Source: Turritopsis dohrnii
Taxonomy: Eukaryota; Cnidaria; Hydrozoa; Anthoathecata; Oceaniidae
Direction: 5' to 3'
Length of the DNA: 64,000 nucleotides
Assembly: GCA_027922465.2 (NCBI GenBank)
Contig: BQMF02000656.1
Coordinates: forward strand, 121,680 to 185,679
Shown here: piece after piece, positions 35,246-46,312 of the stretch
Position numbering within the stretch: position 1 is the stretch's first letter
Layout: the number at the start of each line of letters is the position of its first letter
Notes under the pieces: model-generated
The model's input: the letters and a program-made list of their open reading frames with translations, nothing else
Told to the model about the DNA's origin: nothing
The model's database searches: none
Position numbers and translations under genes: made by a program

Positions 35246-36173
35246 TAGTCCAGGAGCTAGGGGGGGTCAACTAGGACTATCATAGGGGCAAATTGTAACC
35301 TTCACCAAAGTGTTTGTATATGTCTAAGGTTTCAGAAAAATGATGTTTGCCATTTTGAATTTTCTTGTGGGTGTGTATTTTAAGGACCAGACTGAAGAAA
35401 GTGTTATATTATAGCCTAAAATAAGTGATTTAAAGAAATGCCAATATCTTTTGAACTATTTGCACCCTGCGCTTGAAATTCACCCAAAATGTACTTCATT
35501 AAAATTGCATTAAAGCCATATAAAAGTTTGGTACAAAACAACTACTAAAAGTGCTGATATCAGCAAAAATACTACAAATTTCCGCGTTTTTCTTGTTTTT
35601 TGCTGTATTGTTGTTACAATAACTACGTAGAAACTACTTCAAATGAAATATTATTTCACATATGCTTGTACATTAAGGTATTCTTACAGTATGTGCAAAT
35701 TTTCATAACTTACTTATAAATACACATGAAGTTACAGGGCAAAGTTACAAGACATCCGATAACTAAGAAAATGCAACAATTTTTCAGAAATTTGATCATA
35801 TTTAAGTTATCGATATCTATTTTACCATTTCTCAATGTTTAAATTCACAGGCCTTAAAGAATACTACTAATAGAATTAGATTCTCTTGGTAACATTGCTA
35901 AAGGTACGTATTTCATGGTGGTGGAACTCAACTTTTCACGTTGAAAGTCTAAAGAATCATGGAAGAAATTAACAGTCACATTCCGAAATTTTCGGTATGT
36001 AAAGTAAAGAACGTTGATCAAACTAAATAAGAAAAACATGTAAAAGATAAAAGGAAAATCATTCATTGTCACTGAAGTCATCTTCAATGTCACTTATGTC
36101 ACTTTCGCTTTCAATGTCACTTTCACTTTTGCTATCATATGATTCTTCATTTACTTTCTCATCATTTTTGCAA
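35246..36173 (-). repeat. Left inverted arm
   Basis: Matches 42354-43271 in reverse orientation with few differences; includes the last 115 coding bases of the Cys-rich exon. Confidence 0.9.
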
Positions 36174-36478
36174 CTTCGACAGTCACAGAGATCCAAACAT
36201 CGAAGATTTAACGCATAACATTGGCATTGATCAGTACAGCAACTTCTCTGTTTACAAGGACAGGTAGTGAACTCTAGAATTTCGTCCGGAGCTGGTTTTT
36301 TAGTTATCCACTTGATGTCAAGACCGTTGTTTGATATTTCCCAGCCACAACCATTTGGATCTGCTGGAACATGTTCATTGTTTAGGGCATTTTTCCATTC
36401 ACGAATTTGGTAATTGCAACGCATTATGTGCTGCCTCAGTGCATCTTTGGTTGGAGGCATCTTTTCTGGATCGGGCAT
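36059..36478 (-). CDS. Last exon: Cys-rich tail of the XPG-like element protein
   Basis: Residues 8-30 (PPTKDALRQHIMRCNYQIREW) are the linker typical of this repeat family. Then comes a GCGWEI segment and a CxC-type cluster: Cys73, 75, 80, 81, 85, 87, 94, 98, 100 and 103 in the pattern CPC-x4-CC-x3-C-x-C...C-x3-C-x-C-x2-C, likely zinc-binding. It ends in an acidic Ser/Asp/Glu tail. An AG precedes the first codons, consistent with a splice acceptor, and the LINE tail lies immediately upstream. The last 38 codons fall in the left inverted arm. Confidence 0.7.
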   Translation of the reverse strand: MPDPEKMPPTKDALRQHIMRCNYQIREWKNALNNEHVPADPNGCGWEISNNGLDIKWITKKPAPDEILEFTTCPCKQRSCCTDQCQCYALNLRCLDLCDCRSCKNDEKVNEESYDSKSESDIESESDISDIEDDFSDNE

Positions 36479-36753
36479 CTTCTTTCTTTTATTTATTTAT
36501 AATAATATTTATACAGGATAACCTATTCAGTATAATATATAAAAATATATGTCTTACTGCTATCAATTAGGGTCCTGTTAAACGTTAGGTTAAAAGTTAA
36601 AAATATATGATTTATGCAAATATCAACATGCTAAAACTAAATGCTAGATTAAAGTAAGAAACAATAAAACCTCTGATTTGATAAAACGATGAGAAACAAA
36701 AAAAAAAAAAAAACACTCATCAAGACAAAATAGTCATCAAAGTTAACACATAA

Positions 36754-39342
36754 TTAATTGTCTATACTCTTTCGAACCAGAAGACAACAGTTCTTTTTTA
36801 TTGTGCCCTCGATCGAATTGATGTTCTCCGATGGTATAATTTTTCGTGCACGATTGTCGATTGACTGGAGCTTTTTTCGTTGAGTACACGTCAACTTAAG
36901 GTTAACCATTCTGCTGTATGTAATTACAGGAACAATCATCGCCTGATAAATTGCTTTTGCAGCTTTAGTTGTGAGGTATGGTTTAATTTTAAGCAGGAGA
37001 CGCAACCGGGATGTCGTCTTCTTATATGACAAGTTAAAATCTTCATTGAGATTGAGTGATGTGTCTAACTCAGTTCCAAGGTATTTATAGTGTGTTACGG
37101 TATTGACAATTTGATTTCGGTATTTGATGCAAAATGGCTTCGTTAATTTCTTCAGTTTTTGAGGTGTACCAAACAACATTGCCTCAGTTTTTCCTTTTTT
37201 CATGTTAAGGATAAGTTCGTTATCATAACACCATTTTGATATTTCATCCATGTCATAGTTAAGTTGTGTTTCAATAACGTCGATTACTTTTCCTCCACAA
37301 TATAAAACAGTGTCATCGGCATATTTAATGATTTCAGAATGCTTCAAGTTGTCAGCAAGATCGTTAAAATACAACAAGAACAACAGTGGACCTAAAATGG
37401 TACCCTGTGGTACACCCATTGTGAGGTACTCCTTTTCCGAAGATACACCATTATAGACAACATACTGTTCACGGTTGAATAAGTAATCAGTAAACCATAG
37501 AAGATCACTTTCCCATATGCCATAAGAAGTGAGCTTTGACAAGAGCTTGCTATGGCTCAGTGTATCGAACGCTTTAGTTAAGTCTATGTAAACCGCTCCA
37601 ACAATTTCACCCCTGTCTACACGATGTCTCATGCTATCGGTGAAAGATATGGTTGCCAGATTGGTGGATCTTTTGGCTCTGAAACCATACTGGTTACGAT
37701 GGAGAAGGTTGTTCTTTTCAAGATAATCAATTAATTGACCATGTACTATTTTCTCTATGATTTTGGCAACTGTTGGGGTTACAGAAATGGGTCGATAGTT
37801 GTCAAAGTCACATTTCGTTCCACTTTTGTAAACAGGTGTAATCTTTGCCGTTTTCCAAGCTAATGGAACCTGACCATTGGATAGGGATAAATTTATCACA
37901 TACGTTAATGGAGCTGCTAGTACTCTGCTACCGTCTTTTAAAATAAAAGTAGGTATTTGATCGATACCAACCGCCTTTTTGCGCTTCAAAGACTTCATAA
38001 GTTTCTTTACAGTCTCAACGGATACAAGGTGTAGCTTGAAACGTTTGGTGGTACGACTTTTAATTGTGTAATGAGATCGCCAGACAAAGTTACGTAATGG
38101 CATCGATAAGCATTTGAGTGTCTTAGCAATAGATGAGAAAAATTTATTAAAACCATTCGAGATTTGCTCAGGTTTAGATGTTGAACCATTTTTAGTTTTA
38201 AAGGAAGCAGAAATGTTTTTCTTTCCTTTACTTGGATATAATTTCTTTATTTTAGTCCAGAAGTTATCCGGATTATTTTCGTTTGCCTTCATTAAATTTT
38301 GATGGTAGTCAGCTTTTGCTTTCCTAACAACGTTATTTACATGATTACGCATTTTAATAAAGTCACGTTTATCATTTTTTGATTTGCTTTTCCTCGATTT
38401 CCGATACAGTTGATCTCTTTTGTCCATTTTACGTTTAATGGTATCAGTTAACCAAGGGCTTGGCTTCCCTTGTACTTTCTTGGTTGTATTTGGAATCATT
38501 TGATCAATAGATGTTCGTATAAAATCATTCATGATATCCCAAGCTTCGTTAGCGTTCGTTGAATTATAGACTTCATTCCAGTTACATGCTGCTAAGTCGC
38601 TGCAGAGTTTATTAGGGTCATATTTTCTCATATTGCGGCATTGTATTGTTTTGTGTTTATGTTTGATATGATTTAGTTTCCGTGTGCAGCCAACCATATC
38701 ATGATCACTATATGCTGTAGGTATTACTATTGAGTCTCTAATAGAAGATGGATTATTTGATGCTATTATGTCAATTAATGTTTCGGACTGATGGTTGATA
38801 CGAGTAGCGCTTTTTATGAGTTGTTTGAGACCGAAGATTTGTAAAGTAGCTTTTATGTCGTCGTGATTACCATTCTTCAGATAATTAACATTGATATCTC
38901 CCATAACAATCAACTCGTTGCAGTGATTATTTGCATTTGATAATAACTCATGAAATATTTCACAAAAGTTCGGATGTAAATATTTTGAGTTATCCGGGGG
39001 TCGGTAAATAATGCAGATCAAAAATGATTTTGACTTCGGAGGCATTAATTCCAGCCACAGAGCTTCAATTTCATGTTTCTCAAGATCTTCTCTTCTTCTC
39101 CAATGTTCCCCTTCAACAAATTTGTTTGAGATGTATGCTGCAACGCCGCCACCGATACCTTTACTTCGATCTCTTCTTACGAAAGAATAATCATTTAATT
39201 TAAACAAGTCCTCCGGTTCACTAATGTCTGTATGCGTTTCACTAAGAGTCAGAACATCGATATTTTTAAAACTCGAACAAAGTTCTGTGATATTGTCAAT
39301 ATTATTCCATAATCCTCTTACGTTATGATGAAATAAGTGCAA
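36754..39342 (-). CDS. LINE ORF2: APE endonuclease and reverse transcriptase, intact frame
   Basis: 862 residues from the first Met; the open frame extends further upstream to about 39540. The endonuclease part shows HHNVRGL, LSETH, GGGVAAYIS, IYRPP, MGDINVNY and YSDHDMV (catalytic Asp-His). The RT part shows YRPISVTPTVAKIIE, YGFRAKRST, YIDLTKAFDTLSH, GVPQGTILGPLLF and KYADD (37312-37323), then LGTELD and a short C-terminal segment. All catalytic motifs are present and there are no stops, so this copy is young or conserved. Just upstream of the Met the frame reads LLLLCGDIEQCPGPG, a degenerate 2A-like peptide. Confidence 0.9.
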   Translation of the reverse strand: MHLFHHNVRGLWNNIDNITELCSSFKNIDVLTLSETHTDISEPEDLFKLNDYSFVRRDRSKGIGGGVAAYISNKFVEGEHWRRREDLEKHEIEALWLELMPPKSKSFLICIIYRPPDNSKYLHPNFCEIFHELLSNANNHCNELIVMGDINVNYLKNGNHDDIKATLQIFGLKQLIKSATRINHQSETLIDIIASNNPSSIRDSIVIPTAYSDHDMVGCTRKLNHIKHKHKTIQCRNMRKYDPNKLCSDLAACNWNEVYNSTNANEAWDIMNDFIRTSIDQMIPNTTKKVQGKPSPWLTDTIKRKMDKRDQLYRKSRKSKSKNDKRDFIKMRNHVNNVVRKAKADYHQNLMKANENNPDNFWTKIKKLYPSKGKKNISASFKTKNGSTSKPEQISNGFNKFFSSIAKTLKCLSMPLRNFVWRSHYTIKSRTTKRFKLHLVSVETVKKLMKSLKRKKAVGIDQIPTFILKDGSRVLAAPLTYVINLSLSNGQVPLAWKTAKITPVYKSGTKCDFDNYRPISVTPTVAKIIEKIVHGQLIDYLEKNNLLHRNQYGFRAKRSTNLATISFTDSMRHRVDRGEIVGAVYIDLTKAFDTLSHSKLLSKLTSYGIWESDLLWFTDYLFNREQYVVYNGVSSEKEYLTMGVPQGTILGPLLFLLYFNDLADNLKHSEIIKYADDTVLYCGGKVIDVIETQLNYDMDEISKWCYDNELILNMKKGKTEAMLFGTPQKLKKLTKPFCIKYRNQIVNTVTHYKYLGTELDTSLNLNEDFNLSYKKTTSRLRLLLKIKPYLTTKAAKAIYQAMIVPVITYSRMVNLKLTCTQRKKLQSIDNRARKIIPSENINSIEGTIKKNCCLLVRKSIDN

Positions 39343-39391
39343 TCTTTTCAGTGATGTAATTCTTTCTAAGTCAGGATTCGATCGAAGATTA

Positions 39392-39423
39392 CCAGGTCCC
39401 GGGCACTGTTCAATATCACCACA
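39392..39423 (-). other. Degenerate 2A-like peptide coding site
   Basis: Minus-strand codons for CGDIEQCPGPG, in frame with the LINE ORF2. Functional 2A peptides carry D-x-E-x-N-P-G-P; here the Asn is Cys, so the skipping activity is probably lost. Confidence 0.65.
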
Positions 39424-39530
39424 AAGTAAAAGTAGTATGTCAAAGTATAAATATTTTGAGTGCGACTTGTATCTGAATTTTCTGTCGTGGATCCATAAAG
39501 TTGAGTTAAAAAAATTCTCTCTTTCTTCGA

Positions 39531-39850
39531 CTATACACGTTTTTTTTTATATAAGAAACACACTTTTTGAGTTCAGCTTCAATGTTTCTTAATATTTTCA
39601 TATTTTCAGCCTAGAATGTTTCTTAAATGTTTCTTAACAACAGTTCAGTTAAAACTATAGAAAACTCTTTTTTGGCACTCACTTTAGTGACATTTAGAGA
39701 CAGTTTAACAGTTTGTAGCACTTTGTTTTTAAAAATATTTCGTTCATCAAGATTTCAGCCTGACCATGTTTCTTAAATGTTTCTTAATTTTTACCAAATT
39801 TGAGCTTCATGTTTCTTATATAAATGTTTCTTATATAAAAAAAAACGTGT
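39531..39850. mobile_element. MITE with CACGTTTTTTTT termini
   Basis: Left ACACGTTTTTTTTTATATAA, right TTATATAAAAAAAAACGTGT, inverted and flanked by TA. The interior has repeats of TGTTTCTTAA(A). It lies between exon 2 of the XPG-like gene and the LINE, hence an independent insertion. Confidence 0.8.
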
Positions 39851-40020
39851 ATTCACAGTATCAACATTTAAGCCAAGAATATCAGACGAAGTATAACATT
39901 TCTTCTTTATCCATAATGATATTATTATTATCGCAGTAATCGATAAAATTTTTACAGCAAGCTGCAAGAGCATGACTGTTCGCTTCGCTGCCATTCTAGC
40001 AGAGAGGTTCATACTTGATG

Positions 40021-41349
40021 TCATGACCATGTATAGTTTATTCTTTTTTCATTCTTAAATCCATAGAGATAGCAAAATAATTCTTCCAAAGTTTGGAAGA
40101 GATCCTCGTCAAGCAAGTAATCGCTACCTAACACTTTGGCAGCATCCAAAAACATTTCATTTGCACTAATGGCATTATACATCTTTATCTTGCCAATTCC
40201 AACTAGGGGACTAGTAGAATCACACCCAGATAGTGCATGGATGGACAGTATGGCCTGTAGAATGTCATCTGAAAGGTCAGTTGAAAACATTTCAAAGGTT
40301 TTTTCTCTAATGCCTGTTCCCATTTGCAAGTAGATGTTAACATCAAGCTGTTGTTGGTAATACAGTGAGAGTATTGCAACATCTGAATCGACAGTGATAA
40401 TGTTGCATGAACTAAAACCAATCGTAGAAATAAATGCAGCACACAAAAACATCTTTGTGTCAGCTTCCTCTTGTTTACTTTCCAATTCAGCAACTGCAGT
40501 AAGGGACAGTACTCCTTGGTTTGACCCTATGGCAAAGGCCTTGTCACGTATGGTGAAATACATGGTTCCCTGTTCTAATAGGGCACAGTGCCTTTTGTTG
40601 GTGGACCAATCTTCAAGCAGAAAGTCCAACAATTCCAGTTTGTTTTCTGAATTTCGTAGAAATCTGGAGAATTGTTTCGGTACAGCTTGATCTCTTCTCA
40701 TGACCTTTACCCGTAACGAACCCGTAGCAGAACGCCGATCTCTTTCCATGCTTTTGATAGAATTGTCAAGGTAGAAATCAGTCACAAAAAAAGCTACTCT
40801 GGAATCACCACACAAGATCTTCTTCAGCAAATAATCGGAAAGGTCTCCAAATGTTGTCAAAGTCGGCGGTAGCTTCTGAAGCAAGACCATACCATCAAAG
40901 ATCTTCGGACAATTTGCTGGTATGTCAACTGTTTCGGACATTTTCCCTTCTAAATGCTTAAAAAGATTTGACTTCTGTGTTTTTCGAAGAGTACCATCAC
41001 AATTTGCTAGAGATAGAGGTAGGACACCAAGTTCATAACGCATGACTTCCCTTAAATCTACATTTCGTTTCTGTTGAATACACAGCAGTCTCGCAAATGT
41101 TTCTCGATCTGCTCGAACTGCAACTTTTTGGTTGTTCACTTTCATAGTAGCAGTTTTCTTCTTGACATCAAATGTCTTTAGTTTGTTTTGTTTAATGACA
41201 TCGTAGAACCCAACATCTCTGTTTTCAATTCTGTTTTTTACAAAGGAAGATAAACAAGATTGACCAATATTCTCAGCATTCAATAGATCTTTATGAACTT
41301 CATCCGTTGCTGTAACTCCAGATGAAAGTGATATGATGCTTGTGCTCAT
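40021..41349 (-). pseudogene. XPG/FEN1-like nuclease-fold exon of the long-TIR element
   Basis: 442 residues. Motifs in order: FFVTDFYLDNSIKSMERDRR at about 187-206 (equivalent to the XPG N-motif Asp and following basic region), QEEADTKMF at 293-301 (Glu/Asp pair of the XPG I-motif), TVDSDVAIL at 319-327 (Asp-x-Asp), and LSGCDSTSPLVGIGKIK at 373-389 (Gly-Cys-Asp followed by a GIGxxK helix-hairpin-helix-like turn). This series matches the order and spacing of FEN1-type nucleases. Family members are multicopy in invertebrates; no experimental function is known to me. The frame breaks near 40030 in an A-run, so the link to the last exon is damaged. Confidence 0.65.
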
Positions 41350-41504
41350 CTGAAATGGGTTGCACCAGCTTTCTGCAAAATATAATAATGGAGTAATTAT
41401 TGATATCGTTTACTGATAAAGCGAATTAAGATAACTGTAGTGTCTATTTCAATCAATGTAGAAATCAATTACTGTCTCTTCAAATCTCTTCAATCAAAAA
41501 CAAA

Positions 41505-42353
41505 TTAACTACCTATAATTTCATGACATTTCCTGACGGAATTCTCATCAAACTTCAGTCTCTTTTTTCCAAGCTCTTTTGGTACGCTATTCGAGCTATC
41601 CAAGCCAATACTCTTTCTTAAATCTGCTGCAATGGTCGCAGTGTTGTGACTGGATAAAACCCAACGTTGAATTGAACCTGTCGATGTTGAAACTGCTTTT
41701 ATACCACCAGAACCTTTTTGATCGCGATTTATAGTCTGTTCAATTACCTGGTCTGGAGGCAGCATGTTGAACTTTCCAGTGTTTCGTTTTGTAGTAAAGT
41801 TTCCCATTCGAAACTCCTGGTAGATTGACGGAAATCGTGTATGGAGTTTCTGTTGGCTAGCCCAGTAGTAGGTGAAGTGTCTGGAGTAATTAGTTCGGTC
41901 GTAGGCATGCATCCAAACTAACATTCGCTCTGTTGCTTGGAGATGAAGATCCCAATCACCTGTACGTGTAGCTTTGATGAAGTCAAGCAGAACTTGTACC
42001 ATTTCAATAAAACTTTGCCAAAACACTGCCATGGGACCTAACTCTCCATTTTGGAATTTACGTCTAATTCATCGAAGGCAACACAAACATCATCTGTGAT
42101 CTCCAGTGCATTAGCTACATCTATTGGTTTTCTTTCTTGTAACAGGTTTTGAAATGCACGGGATTCGACAAGGTTCACCAACAAATCTCGTTTACCTTCT
42201 TCTTCCAGTCAGGACTGAAATGCTTGAAGCTTAACACGTTGAAATGCTTCATATACATGTTTTGCCACTCTCACACCACGGTTGTAGTGCTTGCCTTTCA
42301 GGATCCTCTCTGTGGAATCTGATCCTGACATGCCTGCCTCAATGATCAAATCA
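41505..42353 (-). pseudogene. Upstream exon of the XPG-like element protein
   Basis: Open frame to 42032 includes WQSFIEMVQVLLDFIKATR, AYDRTNYSRHFTYYW, FPSIYQEFRMGNF, DQVIEQTINRDQKGSGGI and IQRWVLSSHN, the conserved block before the nuclease-like exon in this repeat family. Upstream, across a frame change near 42045, related coding sequence continues (AFQNLLQERKPIDVANALE) with one TGA near 42207, then stops abruptly at the right inverted arm. The gene's true start is therefore lost. Confidence 0.6.
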
Positions 42354-43271
42354 TTGCAAAAATGATGAGGAAGTAAATGAAGAATCATATGATAGCAAAA
42401 GTGAAAGTGACATTGAAAGCAAAAGTGACATAAGTGACATTGAAGATGACTTCAGTGACAATGAATGATTTTCCTTTTATCTTTTACATGTTTTTCTTAT
42501 TTAGTTTGATCAACGTTCTTTACTTTACATACCGAAAACTTCGGAATGTGACTGTTAATTTCTTCCATGATCCTTTAGACTTTCAACGTGAAAAGTTGAG
42601 TTCCACCACCATGAAATACGTACCTTTAGCAATGTTACCAAGAGAATCTAATTCTATTAGTAGTATTCTTTAAGGCCTGTGAATATTAAACATTGAGAAA
42701 TGGTAAAATAGATATCGATAACTTAAATATGATCAAATTTCTGAAAAATTGTTGCATTTTCTTAGTTATCGGATGTCTTGTAACTTTGCCCTGTAACTTC
42801 ATGTGTATTTATAAGTAAGTTATGAAAATTTGCACATACTGTAAGAATACCTTAATGTACAAGCATATGTGAAATAATATTTCATTTGAAGTAGTTTCTA
42901 CGTAGTTATTGTAACAACAATACAGCAAAAAACAAGAAAAACGCGGAAATTTGTAGTATTTTTGCTGATATCAGCACTTTTAGTAGTTGGTTTGTACCAA
43001 ACTTTTATATGGCTTTAATGCAATTTTAAGTACATTTTGGGTGAATTTCAAGCGCAGGGTGCAAATAGTTCAAAAGTTATTGGCATTTCTTTAAATCACT
43101 TATTTTAGGCTATAATATAACACTTTCTTCAGTCTGGTCCTTAAAATACACACCCACAAGAAAATTCAAAATGGCAAACATCATTTTTCTGAAACCTTAG
43201 ACATATACAAACACTTTGGTGAAGGTTACAATTTGCCCCTATGACAGTCTTAGTTGACCCCTCCTGGACTA
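42354..43271 (+). repeat. Right inverted arm
   Basis: Inverted copy of 35246-36173. It begins with the duplicated coding end of the Cys-rich exon (stop at about 42465) and continues through non-coding sequence to CTCCTGGACTA. Confidence 0.9.
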
Positions 43272-43425
43272 TAAGTTTTTGAATAGATTTTATTTTTCAA
43301 CACACTTAGTTCATTTAATTGTCTTCTTTAATCAATCAACTGTACATATACATATGATATTTTTTCAGATCTCGATGTCGATGAAAACAATCCGAAGAGT
43401 AAGATTTTATTTGTAAAATCTAACA

Positions 43426-45951
43426 TCTTATTATACTAATTCGCTTTGTGCATACCACTTTTATTTTAGAGAGTGACATATTTGTTTTTTTTCACGGTCA
43501 AATCCTTCTTATTTTTTCCCTTTTTGTCGTAAAACCACGTAGAGGCGAGAACACTTTTTTTGATTTTCCGCGATTAGTATATGCTCCTCCGTTTTGTTAT
43601 TTTTGGTTTGCGCAGTGGAAATCAGCCGAAAAACGTCTTTGGAGGAGTGCGAGCAATGCAATCTTTTTCGTTCGAAATTTGTCAACGATCATTTCGTGAG
43701 CAAGAAACTTCGCGAAGAAGACGTGTTTCTTTTTGTATACGAATATTTTAATTTAAATTTGATTGTTTTAGGCAGCAAATCGACGAAAGAACTGACGAAG
43801 AAACACAGGTATTGTTATTATTATAAAACGTTTTATTATCGTGTTTATTGCTAAACTTTTACTCTTATTAATAAAAGAACACGGGTTAGTTGTTTGTTTA
43901 CAATGAAAAATCATATTTAGATATACAGAAGAAGTGCAGTGAAGTTTTTAAAAATTAGCTGCAGAAAGATCGAACGAACAAAAGGTATTATTATAAAACT
44001 GTTATTTTTGATTAATAGAAGAACAAGTTAGTATTTAAATGTATTTAAATGTTTGTTTACGTTTTAGTTATCAATTTATTGTTAAACTTTTATTGTTATT
44101 GTATTTTAGATTTTATTTTAGATTAATAAAAGAACAGGTATAACCACATGCTTAGGTGAGTTTTTAAACAGATGTTGTTTTTTATATATAGGTTTTTTCA
44201 GAGGAAAACGAAACGAAGAACGAGATGAAGAAAGTCTATTTGTATTTTACGAGCTGTTTACGTATTTCTTTTTATAGTTATCAAATAGTTATGGGAGTGC
44301 AGCAGTAGAGTAGTGTAGATGAAAATGAAGTTATTTAAAAATGGCTGCAGAAAGGATGCTGTTTATTTACATTGGTGAAGAAAATGGTTTTACTTCTTTT
44401 CGGAGAGAAATTGTTTGGAAAAGATATAAAGTAATATACGTAAGTACATGAGTCAAACGGATTTAGTAAATACAGCGTTAAAAGAGAGTAAAGACAGAGT
44501 TAAAACGATCAAATCATTAAGATGCATGTCCCTCGAGCAGTTAATGATTTGTTTTGGTAACGAAGTTGCTGTTCCTTATTTTATTTAATTCAAAATGGCT
44601 CCACAGTTTTGAAGTTACGAAGAAAGCATTTTTATGACTTTCACTGTATAAAAATGGTAGTGGAATTGCAGTAGTAAGCAAGGAGAAAGTGTATGTTTAC
44701 AATAGGAAAGTATCCTGGAAAGTAAATCGAGTGTTATTAATTTGTTTACAGGTATGAAATATAAAAGTAAAGAGTTTAGAAGTTGATAATGGCTACTACA
44801 GATCATGATCAATATTGTTTACTAACATGATTATGATGATGTGAATTGGTATTGAGAGGTAAAGTTAAAATAGTATCTATTTAGTTAAACACAGTTAGTA
44901 TTAGTGGATACATAAAGGATAAGAGGGATGTTTACTGTTGTGTTTTGAATTTTCCAGCAGAGAGGAGCTTTGAACTGGAAATAAAAAATGGCTCCACGAA
45001 TGTTTTCATATATGTTAAAAATTTTTCAGCTATACTAATTCTGTCATTACGTTTGTGTTTTTAATTATTATTTTTAAGGTTAATACATTTTCAAAGTTTC
45101 TTTTACTTTGTTTTGTTTTTCTTTAGATTTCGTCATAGCATGATTAGGTTTTTTATGTTTTTTTAATGTTTTGATCTGTTAAAATAGAAATGAAGCACAT
45201 GATGGGTTATAATGTCGAGAGGGTTACTTAAGATTTAATTACTTAATGACTGTGCAATGAAACTATCTTACAAAAAATAAGTGTTGTTGGCTGTATTTTT
45301 CTTAAGTTTATATTTTATCGCGTTTATGCATATTTTGTGTTATGGTAATCATTTACGTACTATGCCTAGGTATATAACTTTGAATTTATGATTTTATTTG
45401 TGACTTTTTATCTTTTGTGTAAATTTTTCTTCTTAGTTATTGTTTTTAGGATAAATACGTACTTGAATTTCCTTTTTTTTTTTTGTTTCTTTTTTTTTTT
45501 TTTTTCGGTATTACAATTGAAACATTATTCTTTTAGGCAATAATAAAAAAAGCATGAAGAAATGAAACTCATGGTTTTAATCATGATGTTGATGGTTTTG
45601 GGAAGAACTAACTATATCATTTCAAAAATTCATTAATGGTTGCAGTCCAGAAGTAACTTTTGAACAAAAGAAAAAGTTGGAAGGTATCATTTTTGTAATG
45701 TTATTCAATGTTTGGGTTTGTATGTCTTAGTAAACGGTTCTGTGTTATATATTGCATATTTTTACATTAAAGTTACTTCTCTTCTGCGTATGAATATATA
45801 TTCTGAGCCATGTTGCTATTTGTTTCTGTTTTAAATTTTCTGAATGTAAGAAATGAATTAAAAAATTAATGCCTGAAAAGAAACTTTTGCAAGAGTTAAA
45901 TTCTGCGACACAACGCATACTGAACATGGGTGGCGAGCGACGCCTCCTGGG
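43426..45951 (+). mobile_element. Non-autonomous Helitron E
   Basis: Starts TCTTATTATACTAATTCGC after A (43425) and carries the family order: GAGAGTGACATATTTG, GTAAAACCACGTAGAGGCG, GAAACACAGG, GAAGTGCAGTGAAG, CATACTGAACATGGGTGGCG. It ends inside the 3' hairpin (GCCTCCTGGG) without CTAG, so the last dozen bases are lost. 43448-43854 contains short frames also present at 53474-53722, but with no recognisable protein. Confidence 0.85.
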
Positions 45952-46312
45952 TTGTTTTTGAGTTGCGATTCTATGATTTATTTTTTCGTCACAGGGTACA
46001 TACACGGGAATGGTGGATTTGACCTAATGTTTTCGAAGTTAAGTTCGGTAAAAAGTTTTTACCCGGGATACTAGTCATATATTATATTTGCGGTAAACTA
46101 CTAATTTTTATTGATTTTGTTTAGAACTGAACTTTGTCGTACTTGCCCGGTACCGGGAAGATAATCCGGGCTCAAGATCACAGGCCGCGTTTCGGGTTTG
46201 GGCCCGGAATGGGGGTCGCGACAGGCCCGGTTATGTTTATAAAAAACCCGAAAAAAAACAAAAAAAATATAAAAACAAAAATTTATTAAAAAACATTATA
46301 AAAATATTACAT

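Larger units (their letters stand above)
36480..39530 (-). mobile_element. CR1-like LINE inserted in the XPG-like gene
   Basis: Minus orientation, with its 3' tail toward 36480 (TTATCCTGTATAAATATT then AT-rich TAAATAAA-type repeats). The coding region reads open from near 39540 to 36754 with no internal stop. It has lost the 5' UTR and any ORF1. It sits next to the last exon of the host element, between exon 2 and exon 3. Confidence 0.8.
35246..43271 (-). mobile_element. DNA element with about 920 bp inverted repeats, encoding an XPG/FEN1-like protein
   Basis: Ends TAGTCCAGGAG (left) and CTCCTGGACTA (right), both flanked by TAA (35243-35245, 43272-43274). The inverted arms (35246-36173 and 42354-43271) are nearly identical. 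Between them lies a minus-strand gene in pieces (42353-41505, 41349-40021, 36478-36059) with a LINE and a MITE inserted before the last exon. The terminal match and TAA flanks argue for a transposon. The fact that the arms contain the 3' end of the gene is unusual. The superfamily is not assigned. Confidence 0.7.

Noticed and set aside
43594..43854. 86-residue ORF repeated at 53474-53722 as a conserved gene
   Set aside because: Both copies lie at the same place in Helitrons E and H, and the repetition is explained by element homology. No motif is recognisable and H1, H4 and G lack the frame.
46140..46245. GC-rich block as a tRNA-derived SINE head or CpG island
   Set aside because: No A and B box pair could be placed and no cloverleaf was evident. 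It stays unexplained.
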